Shown here: positions 56,142-64,000 of the stretch, piece by piece
How the letters are laid out: every line of letters starts with the position of its first letter
How positions within the stretch are numbered: position 1 is the first letter of the stretch
Assembly (NCBI RefSeq): GCF_001642475.1
Contig: NW_019174002.1
Span: forward strand, 62,001 to 126,000
Reading direction: 5' to 3'
Length of the DNA: 64,000 bases
DNA from: Fonsecaea monophora
Taxonomy: Eukaryota > Ascomycota > Eurotiomycetes > Chaetothyriales > Herpotrichiellaceae
The notes under the pieces: model-generated
The model's database searches: none
The model's input: the letters and a program-made list of their open reading frames with translations, nothing else
What the model was told of the DNA's origin: nothing
Program-made: the position numbers and the translations under genes

Positions 56142-57047
56142 CGACAACACGGTGGTAAGTGTCTGCGATCATGGAGAAGAGAAGAAGGTGGGAAGGGGGA
56201 TGTGGAGGGAAGAGAAGACTGAGGTAGAACGATCTTGTAATAGCAGATATATTTGGTATATCCCACGCATTCTATCCCTGTATTGCCTTTTCAATGACGA
56301 TGATGATCGGAATGCAAATCTCTCGTTCTCTCATTCTCTTGACCCAATTATCCCAAACATTCCCCCCCAATTCCCTTGAGGGCCTGTCATTCGTTGTATG
56401 CATGTATCCCACGCCGCTCCCTATCGGGTAAGATCATTCGAGATTACCTGAAAGTCTGTTGTTTTTTTTCTTCTTGGTTCTTTGTAGATTGTCGAACTCT
56501 CCCTTTCCCTTCTTTTCATTCTGTGGGAATGGCACACACGCATCGTGCATCGCGGATCTGCTCCTCCTGGTCCTGGACTCGCGGTTGGGTTGGTGGTCTG
56601 TTTTAGGCTTTGCTTCTAGGTTGATATGCGATATGCGACATGTATGGTAGGCAAAAGAACGGACCAAGTGGTCTTGCATCTTCGATCATTTGAGTATGTT
56701 GTCTATCCGTTTGACGATGCTTATGAGGCATGGAGCTTCCCGTGCACGCTTGTGGGAGCTCTTGGTTAAAGACTGACAGTCTTCTCCAACTGCGAGAGGA
56801 CGCGACTCGATTTCGCTGTAAGGGCGGGCTTTGTCGCGACGTGGATGGGAGCAAAGTCGTGGAGGACTTTCACTGTGCGTGGCCTTATCGGTGGCAGATG
56901 CGATTTAGTCGGCGCGAAGAGCTGGGTCGAAGGTTGGCGCATTGGCGTGCGAAGGGGGTTGAGAGTCGCTATACGTAGTTGTACGATGTCACCTGGGGGA
57001 TATTCGAAGTTCGGGTGTTTGTCAACTGCGGTAGTGTGGTATTCCCC
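56142..57047. other. Convergent intergenic region, NAD(P)-binding gene / med20
   Basis: 906 nt with two 3' UTRs. T-rich runs near 56460-56475. Open frames have no domain. No gene seen. Confidence 0.4.
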
Positions 57048-57848
57048 TCAACCTCTGGATCCTCGTAGGATATCCAAATACAAATTTGCCAGGTCCCAGT
57101 CTGGCGAAGCATCTCCAGCATCTTTATCCTTGAGATGTATGTTGGTGCGACGAATCAGCGACCGCATAGCGTCGATGCTGAAATTCGAGGGCATTCCGCT
57201 GCCGTCGGTGACCGACTCGAGCATCCCACGTAACAGGGTCTCGTCTTCTTTGCTCACAACCTTGGCGTTGGCGTCTTTCGGAGCATCAACTGGCACTTGA
57301 CCACGTGTGGCATCCACCGGAGCTTCAATGAAGGAGACTTCCACCACCATGCCTCTCAGGTTGCTGGCAGCTTGGTTTGGTCGGGTCGGAGTTTTCAAAT
57401 CCCCGATGCGTATGACCCACTGGCCATTCTCCAGGGACAGCGCGGTGCCATTATCAATGATCATGGATTGTCGATGCGCCCATTGCGGTTGGAGTTTGGT
57501 GCCAACGATTTGAGTGAATGAATCGGCGGAGCTCGAGGGGATGGTGACTATAGTGAACGGCGCGGAAGCCGTATGATCTGTTGTCCCCTGAGATTTCTCC
57601 TTTGGCCCAGTCGTGGCGATATATGTCCTTGCCGGCGTCTGTGACAGGGTCAGTATACTGGTGGTTCTACGCTGAGATGTGTCCGAGTTGGGGAGCAGCG
57701 AAGAGGTGTCGACGAACAGGCGGTGGTCAAGGTGGAAAGGCGGGAGTGGTTCGGCTGGAAAGGAGCGCGAGATGTGAGAGATGAGCGCGGAGGATGGAGA
57801 GGACTGGCCTGGTCCGAAGGGGAGAATGAATACCCCCGTCAAAGCCAT
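57048..57848 (-). CDS. med20: Mediator complex subunit 20 (Med20)
   Basis: A single exon of 266 residues, starting with MALTGVFILPFGPGQSSPSSALISHI at the ATG 57848, the family's usual beginning. The body follows the Med20/Srb2 pattern: alternating beta strands such as TSILTLSQTPARTYIATTG, SMIIDNGTALSLENGQWVIRIGDL and GMVVEVSFIEAPVDAT, then a C-terminal Asp-rich helix (SIDAMRSLIRRTNIHL, then WDLANLYLDILRG). Med20 pairs with Med18 in the Mediator head module, which contacts RNA polymerase II and TBP. A second in-frame upstream segment exists (to 58109) but is not family-like. It shares a short divergent promoter with the GH47 gene. Confidence 0.9.
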   Translation of the reverse strand: MALTGVFILPFGPGQSSPSSALISHISRSFPAEPLPPFHLDHRLFVDTSSLLPNSDTSQRRTTSILTLSQTPARTYIATTGPKEKSQGTTDHTASAPFTIVTIPSSSADSFTQIVGTKLQPQWAHRQSMIIDNGTALSLENGQWVIRIGDLKTPTRPNQAASNLRGMVVEVSFIEAPVDATRGQVPVDAPKDANAKVVSKEDETLLRGMLESVTDGSGMPSNFSIDAMRSLIRRTNIHLKDKDAGDASPDWDLANLYLDILRGSRG

Positions 57849-58215
57849 GTTGAAAGTAGGAAGACTATCGTGCTGTTCACTGTATGTGGACGATGTATAT
57901 CCACCGAGGATATTTCTCGAACACGAAAAAAAGGTGGTGGAAACAGGCACACAGGGAAACTGGTGCGACATTCGCGGGGAACTTTGTTGGTGAATAAATT
58001 TAAGCTTAAAATCTAAACGACATATTAATGAGAACCTTAAATTTTCTCGTGGGGGCTTTTGCTGCTCGTCTCTCCAGGGTGGGTGGGTGAGGCCCCCCTG
58101 AAACTCCAAGATTTGGGGGTCGTTTCTAATTGCGGATCTTAATTTCTCTCTACACGTCAGACTTCAGATCAGACCTGATGGCGATCATCACTCACTCCAC
58201 CGCAAGAGCACCAAC
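57849..58215. promoter_or_regulatory. Divergent promoter region, med20 / GH47 mannosidase
   Basis: 367 nt between two start codons of divergent genes. Contains an AT-rich part near 57990-58040 and a run CCCCCC near 58094. Both core promoters must lie here. Confidence 0.5.
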
Positions 58216-60018
58216 ATGATACTAATACGTCGCGTCTGGCTGTTGCCAGCGTTCTTCCTGGCCTGTCTGGTCTATTACATTTACCTCTATCCCAGTAATC
58301 CCACCACAGTCCCCTTTCCTCCTTCTGGCCACAAGACCAGCCTACACTGGACGAAACGACCCGAGCGATATCCTCCCGCAGGTTACCGGGACCTGCCCAC
58401 AGGCCCTCTCGAGAAAATCCCCAAGATCCAATTCGACTTCGCATCACAGCCAGAATCTACGCATGCGAAGACAACGCAGGAAAGAAGAAGAGATGCCGTC
58501 AAAGAAGCATTCATGCATGCGTGGAATGGATACAAGAAATATGCGTGGGGTCAGGATGAAGTTGCACCGGTCAGCGGCGCGTTTCGCTCCAGTTTCGGCG
58601 GCTGGGGGGCTACTCTCGTCGATACAATGGATACCCTCCTCATCATGGGGTTGAACGATGAATTTGATCTCTGTGTCGAGATGGTCAAACGCATCGACTT
58701 CACGACCAATGACGAAGACACACTGAACATCTTCGAGACAACTATTCGCTACCTCGGCGGTCTCCTTGCCGCATACGACCTCACGGACGGAAAGTACGGG
58801 GTGCTCCTCGACAAAGCCAAGGAGTTGGGGGAGATGCTCTATTCTGCCTTTGACACTCCCACCCATATGCCGATGACGCGGTGGAGCTGGAAGAAAACAT
58901 CCCTAGGCGGCGAGATCGAACCCGGCACCAATACCCTGCTTGCGGAAATTGGGAGCTTGACCGTCGAGTTCACCCGATTGAGCCAACTCACAGGCGACCT
59001 GAAATACTTTGATGCCGTTCAACGGATTGCAGAGGAGATGGAATGGGCCCAGAACACGACACGTATACCCGGTTTGTGGCCGACCATTGTCAATGCTAGA
59101 GAAATATCGTGGGACTATAACCATTTTACGATGGGTGGTATGGCCGATTCGACGTACGAATATCTGCCGAAGCAGTATATGATGCTAGGAGGCCGAGACC
59201 AGAAGTACAAGCACATGTATGAAGAGGCCATCGATACTGCGAAACGACATCTCTTCTTCCGCCCATTGGTACCAGGGGGCGAGAATATCCTTTTCAGTGG
59301 CAACGCGGCCCTGACTTCCCTGGAGACAATCCCCATCGCTAACCTCGAGCCTCAAGGTCAACACCTAGCTTGCTTCGTCAGCGGCATGGTTGGTATTGGT
59401 GCCAAAATTTTCTCGCGACCTGACGAATTGGATGTCGCACGTCGACTGATTGAGGGCTGTGTCTGGGCTTACAACGCAATGCCATCAGGCCTAATGCCCG
59501 AAACCTTCCACCTAATAGCGTGCCAAATTGGAACGATCGACCCACCCCCTGGAAAATGCGACTGGTCGGATGACAAGTGGTACGAAGGTGTCTCTCGCAA
59601 ACATGCCGCGACCGAGGAAACCGCAAGTATGAGCGTTGTCGAGCGCGGCAAAAAGCTTGTCCAACAACGTCGCCTTTTCCCTGGGTTCACGGACCACGGC
59701 GATAATAGATACATCCTCCGGCCAGAAGCCATTGAGTCGGTGTTCATCATGTATCGCATTACGGGGGACCCAAGATACCAAGACATCGCGTGGGGAATGT
59801 TCCAATCCATCGAAAAGGCTACGAGAACAGCCATTGCGCACGCTGCTGTTCATGATGTGAGGCATGCACAGCCTGGAAAGAGTGACCGCATGGAAAGCTT
59901 TTGGCTCGCAGAGACGCTGAAGTACTTTTACCTGATCTTCAGTGAGCCGACATTGGTGAGCTTGGATGACTGGGTTCTCAATACCGAGGCGCATCCACTT
60001 AAGCGGCCGTCGACGTGA
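58216..60018 (+). CDS. Class I mannosyl-oligosaccharide alpha-1,2-mannosidase (GH47), ER type
   Basis: A single exon of 600 residues. Type II membrane layout: short N-terminus then one TM segment (residues ~6-25, LLPAFFLACLVYYIYLYPS), a stem and the GH47 catalytic domain. Seen are FRSSFGGWGATLVDTMDTLLIMGL, FETTIRYLGGLLAAYDLT and NTLLAEIGSLTVEFTRLSQLTGD, ALTSLETIPIAN, the Cys residues HLACFVSGM and RRLIEGCVWAY (likely disulfide), LRPEAIESVFIMYRITGD, AETLKYFYLIF, and the C-terminal NTEAHPLKR, where the Thr coordinates catalytic calcium. It trims alpha-1,2-linked mannoses of N-glycans in the ER/Golgi. Intronless, which is less usual for the family. It could be the ER Mns1-type or a Golgi-type paralog; which is not decided here. 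Confidence 0.93.
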   Translation: MILIRRVWLLPAFFLACLVYYIYLYPSNPTTVPFPPSGHKTSLHWTKRPERYPPAGYRDLPTGPLEKIPKIQFDFASQPESTHAKTTQERRRDAVKEAFMHAWNGYKKYAWGQDEVAPVSGAFRSSFGGWGATLVDTMDTLLIMGLNDEFDLCVEMVKRIDFTTNDEDTLNIFETTIRYLGGLLAAYDLTDGKYGVLLDKAKELGEMLYSAFDTPTHMPMTRWSWKKTSLGGEIEPGTNTLLAEIGSLTVEFTRLSQLTGDLKYFDAVQRIAEEMEWAQNTTRIPGLWPTIVNAREISWDYNHFTMGGMADSTYEYLPKQYMMLGGRDQKYKHMYEEAIDTAKRHLFFRPLVPGGENILFSGNAALTSLETIPIANLEPQGQHLACFVSGMVGIGAKIFSRPDELDVARRLIEGCVWAYNAMPSGLMPETFHLIACQIGTIDPPPGKCDWSDDKWYEGVSRKHAATEETASMSVVERGKKLVQQRRLFPGFTDHGDNRYILRPEAIESVFIMYRITGDPRYQDIAWGMFQSIEKATRTAIAHAAVHDVRHAQPGKSDRMESFWLAETLKYFYLIFSEPTLVSLDDWVLNTEAHPLKRPST

Positions 60019-61624
60019 GTGCGAGTTGGCCACTTGTATAGCTCCAAGACAATGCCTCGTTACGATTCATGAATAACAGACGTCGAAGTCCGAGCGTTGA
60101 TCGCTGGCCCGCCCTGAGAAACCTGTGGAAGGTCGCTGTGAATCGGCCTCCTGAGCGACTCGAGGTATTCTCCGTGTCTGGGACACCAGCACGTTGACCG
60201 ATCACGAGTCCTTGGTCCATTTTCAAGCCCCCAATGGGTCGTGTCAGGTCTGCAGCAGTGTTCCGTGGAAGTTTCTACGTCCTAGCGGAGTAAATCTCAC
60301 CATTTGCCCCGAGGATTGGGAATTCAGCGTGTCGTGGCAGTCTGAGAGAATCAATGCTGGACTTCGACGTCTCTGCTCGAAAACAACAAACTACCAGGCA
60401 AGAGGGCTTGCTTGCTCCAACGTGATATTCACGAGTCTCATTCAAGAAGCCGAGAGCCAGTGTATATTGCTATCATCATCACTATTGTTATTAGAAAGCA
60501 CGGCGTTTCAGCGTACACTTGCTACTTGAAGTTTCTGGAACGAACTCATCCGTCTTTGGGGGGTACTTTTTGTATAACATCGTTTCGGACGCAAAGAGCC
60601 TGTCGGTCTATGGGGATATGCGATGCAATTCATTTTTTTGTCGTTCCCTTTCCCGCTCGGTTCAACCCGCCTTTAGAAGATTCTTTTGGTCTTTGAGAGG
60701 GAAAGGAAAGCTGTACATATTACATATCATATCATATTATACTACATTGCATTGCATGACATGCTATGACATGGCCTGGATACCTACCTAGGTAGGTAAC
60801 AGAATATGAAGTATCGAGGAATTGCATGAATCTTGCTTATCCCGTCAAAGACACAAGTGGCACAAGCGGCACAACTATGTAAGTACATAACCATATTCCT
60901 GTCCTTCTCCTTCTCTCAAATCTCTTTTCCCCCTCTGTCTCTCTTCTTGTCCCTGCCTCCATCCATCCATCTCCGTCTGTCCCGTCTCTCTGACCCATTA
61001 ACATTTCTTACCGCCCCAATGAACAAACCACCGTCATCAGGAATAACATTCGCAGCTCTTGATAATACTCAGGTAATGATACATTTCATTTTTCTCCCCC
61101 GATCTTTCCCAATTTTTCTGCGTTTTCCCCTTTAATGGATATTCCTCCCCCTTTCAAAAAAAGCGACTGGAAGCAGGTCGTCGATCGTGGATACACGGAA
61201 GATACAACTTGACCTTGGCCCCCGTCCATGGATGGAGAGGACTTCATTACTCCCAGCTGGCTGCTGGCTCTTGCTCTTGCTCACTGAGATTTCGCAGTGT
61301 GCCAAAATGTACCACTCATTGATTCATCCATCCATCCATCCATCGTCTCTCAGTCTCTCAATTTCCCAGGGTATGGCGTAAAAAGAACAAGTATGAGGAT
61401 TTGTTACATTTCAATGGTTCTGCGCGTTGTCTTTGCTCAGTCGCAGCGTGTTTCACCGCCAGCCAGCCATTCCCATTGGTGATCTCAGTAGATAGAAATG
61501 GCAGACAATAACTCCATCTCCGTGGGAATATCCTTGGCCAGCACATCCCGACCCAATCGAAGGCTCTTACGATCTCCGTCTCTTTTGCGCGCATAGGATG
61601 TACAATATCCGGGGGAAGCTGTTT
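60019..61624. other. Convergent intergenic region, GH47 / Rtt103-like
   Basis: 1.6 kb with two 3' UTRs. AT-rich between 60690 and 60830 (TATCATATCATATTATAC) and a short (ATCC)n repeat at 61325-61344. Open frames show no domain. Confidence 0.4.
61325..61344. repeat. (ATCC)n microsatellite
   Basis: About five CATC/ATCC units. Related CCAT runs also occur near 60961. Confidence 0.75.
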
Positions 61625-63255
61625 TCAAAGTCCCGGCACTTGATTCTGGCCTCGAGCAGCCTCTTGCCTCAGCAGTTCATCCACATCCTCGTCTAGATTC
61701 TTCAAGAGATCGTCGCCTCGGGGACTTGCCTGCGGTGCTCCTAACCCCGGGAGAGTACCACCGAAAGCACCTGTGCCCTGATCGTGGCCTTGTGGTTGTC
61801 CGAATTCTTCCATGCCCATTTCGCCCAGATCAGGAACCTGTTCGTCGCCACCGTGAGATATTTTCCGCCTTTTGGCCCCGAACCCGTTGACGCCCGACCC
61901 ACCACTTGCCGAGCGGACGCGCGGCATCGCTGGCGCGTTTGTGTGGCTGCCAGGTAGAAACGCCGTATAGTCCGGTGTCGGCGTCGCGGCGATGCCAGAG
62001 AAATCAGCCAGGGCTGCTGCAACGGCGGGGTTGTTGGGTCGAAAACTTGCCAGGTCCGGAGATGCAGGGGCGGCGGGCGCGGCAGCTGATCGATCCCATT
62101 GTGCAGTGCTGGAGGGAGGTTGATCGAACATGCCATGGGGCATAAAGTCACCCTCGTCATCAGTAAGTTCTTCGATTTCTGGGCGTTCAGAGAGGAAGTG
62201 ACTCGCTGCGGTTTCGCCACTGAGGTTGTTTCCACCAACATCGTTGAGTGCGGCATCGTTGCCAGCTGATGCACCCCCCGTGCCGGTGCCACCGAAATGT
62301 TCAGATGATGCTGCCTCGGCTGAAGATAGTCCACGAATAATGGCATCTTCGACCTCTCTCTTCTTGGCTTCGGTGCTAGTCTTCCGACTTTCCAGCGTCA
62401 GGTACGTCTCCTCATCCTTCGCCAATGCCGTCTTGTTGATTTCCAGGATTCTTTCAAGATCTGCGATCAGCGCTTTTCTGGCCTTGATACTCGCTGACAC
62501 AGACGATTCAGCCGCCGCAAGGGACTTGATCAGGCTTGACAGCCGTGCGGCATGGACAGGGGGGCTCGGTAGCACTGCTTCCGGATCATTGAGTTTGGTG
62601 TACTCGTTCTGTGCGTTGTCGATGGCGGGTCTGGCGGAGATGGTCTCCTTGGTCACGGCGATCTGCAATGGCGCCAGACTTTCCAGTTCCTTTGGCATGG
62701 CGCCTGAAGAGGAAGTTGAGCCAAAGAGTGAGTTGCCCATGAGGGTCTTCTTGCCCCCGGATCCCTTTGATTTGTCGACTTCGTCGACTCGTGCGTCGAT
62801 GGCATCCAAGATCGGAACCTCAAACACATTCCGTGTTCGCCATACTTCAACAACACGCCGGATCTTGCCTTGAATCTCAGGTGGTGAAGAGCGATAAGCC
62901 GTCTGGATGGCCTCTGGCATCAAAGGTGAAAAGGCATCCGGAAATTCAGTACGCTTCCGGGCTCGCGCGTTTTGGACGATGTCGTTGACCAAGTAGATGA
63001 AGTTGAGGCGTTTCGCTGGCGGTGAATCGCGGAGACGGGTGAGCCAGTAGTTTGCGATGCGATCTGCATGTCTCCTGGAGAACAAGTGTTAGCCAGGGTT
63101 CGAGTGCTACCACAGAACGGTATTCCACAGATATATGGCAACCGGAAAGGGACATACTTATGAAACATGATCCATTGTGAAACGGAGACAATACTATCTT
63201 GTGTCTCGTTGAGTGTCGAGAGCTTGGCCTTGAGGGCCTCGTCGGTGTACGACAT
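61625..63255 (-). CDS. CID-domain transcription termination factor, Rtt103-like
   Basis: Two exons, 63255-63158 and 63074-61625, giving 515 residues. The intron GTATGT...TCCAG splits the first CID helices and joins QWIMFHK to RHADRIANYWLTRL. The CTD-interacting domain (residues ~1-135) starts MSYTDEALKAKLSTLNETQDSI and contains SVSQWIMFHK, LNFIYLVNDIVQNARAR and the VVEVWRTRNVF segment; these bind phosphorylated RNA polymerase II CTD. A long central coiled-coil-like part with Lys/Glu repeats follows (SASIKARKALIADLERIL and neighbours), then Ala/Pro/Gly-rich disordered sequence, ending in an acidic LLKNLDEDVDELLRQEAARG stretch. Rtt103 couples Ser2-phosphorylated CTD to transcription termination with the Rat1 exonuclease. 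Pcf11 is excluded because no zinc finger is seen. Confidence 0.9.
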
Positions 63256-64000
63256 GTTGATCCGTGTTGCTTGTGGTCTACACCATGCGGCATCCGTGGG
63301 CGTCGAAGTGAGCGCGTGTGGCCGTGTTCTCTGAGCCCTTTGACTCCTACGCGTGGATGAAGTCGGGCGCAGGTAAACGTGAACAGGCGATTCACGATCA
63401 GGTGGACAAGGCTACAAACTATGACAGCACCCTGACTGAGCTGGCCGAGTGAAAGAAAGAGAGCTCGGCAACGGAGCAATCAAGATCTGGTCGCTGCTGC
63501 TTGAAGTTCAAAACCGACTCTTTAGTAGAGTCTTTCACGACGCAGACTGTAGAGTTATCTGTAGCTGATGATGACTTTCGATGGAAAGTGAGGGAAAAGT
63601 CAAGTCGATGAAGTTGTTGTTTTGGGCATTTGTGGTTTCAAATGACAGGCCTAGCACGTGACACGCCCAAATATTAGGTGTCGCACTTAGAGGTCTCTCT
63701 GGCTTATTGGTCAAATGTTGGAAGAGCGAAAAGGGTATCAAATACAAGTCCTGCACTCAAGAATCACTGCAGAGAGACGGCGGGACAACATAGCGTTTCT
63801 GGGAACGTGATTAACAAAAACTCCATCTATTCGAACAGGTGAGGCTGAGGCATTCAGCCTGTTGCTCCATGCGGAAAGAAAGCCTCACACCAGACAGCAA
63901 GCGGCCCTTGCCATATTCTAGAAAATATTCTGTCAGACACCACTAAACCTCTCTCACGTAAACTTGCGCGGCGCGGTCGTCGTGTCAGACGCGTAGATTT
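63256..64000. promoter_or_regulatory. Upstream region of the Rtt103-like gene, to the window edge
   Basis: 745 nt. A CACGTG lies near 63655. No gene seen on either strand; the neighbour lies outside the window. Confidence 0.4.

Noticed and set aside
1250..63660. Several CACGTG palindromes in intergenic DNA (near 1250, 10861, 19361, 23254, 28770, 38532, 63655)
   Set aside because: A 6-mer is expected about 15 times in 64 kb, so the count gives no sign of enrichment.
1..64000. tRNA or rRNA genes, CRISPR arrays and RIP-mutated repeats
   Set aside because: No A/B-box pairs, no repeat-spacer array and no AT-rich TpA-skewed repeat were recognised by eye.

Overview
The window is nuclear DNA of a filamentous ascomycete (Pezizomycotina). 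Genes are split by short introns, mostly 46-60 nt, with GTRNGT-type donors and CTNAC/CTAAT-like branch points. Many products are typical of that group: two Zn2Cys6 regulators, a fungal rhodopsin-domain membrane protein, a DUF1996 secreted protein, a TALE homeobox protein and a DUF7708 STAND-like protein. Placement in Eurotiomycetes, perhaps a Chaetothyriales black yeast relative, is a guess from protein flavour only. No tRNA, rRNA, CRISPR array, transposase or operon was seen. I resolved splice junctions by hand by joining frames and checking codon phase, so exon coordinates are predictions.

Left part (1-31.6 kb), mostly housekeeping: a C9orf78/HCA59-like spliceosome-associated protein (cut by the edge), mitochondrial ribosomal protein bL12m, pyrroline-5-carboxylate reductase, the CTD kinase gamma subunit (Ctk3), histone acetyltransferase Hat1, a fungal rhodopsin-domain protein, a ZIP9/Atx2-type metal transporter, a Cdc4/FBXW7-like F-box WD40 protein, the mitochondrial phosphate carrier, a 905-residue Zn2Cys6 regulator, a five-exon ABM-like dimeric alpha/beta-barrel gene, a DUF1996 secreted protein with a Thr/Ser-rich tail, and a large conserved protein of unknown function that is probably mitochondrial.

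Middle part (31.6-43.5 kb): about 5 kb of non-coding, pyrimidine-rich DNA with a probable leader intron and a small uORF precedes a TALE homeobox gene whose first coding exon is short. After another 2.8 kb of non-coding DNA comes an FAD/NADPH reductase that lacks a flavodoxin domain and carries a Cys-rich N-terminal motif.

Right accessory block (43.5-56.2 kb): a bacterial-type GrpB/UPF0157 nucleotidyltransferase-like gene, a DUF7708 STAND-like gene without a recognisable P-loop, an unrecognised multi-exon gene, a DUF7025-AAA+ ATPase, a second Zn2Cys6 regulator and an NAD(P)-binding protein. Apart from GrpB all lie on the + strand. The run from 44.7 to 51.6 kb is the best place in the window to look for an undescribed system, possibly related to fungal STAND/non-self recognition, but this is inference from gene content only.

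Right end (57-64 kb) returns to core genes: Mediator subunit Med20 and an ER-type GH47 alpha-1,2-mannosidase sharing a 367-bp divergent promoter, then an Rtt103-like CID protein. The window therefore has three RNA polymerase II factors (Ctk3, Med20, Rtt103-like), which I treat as coincidence.
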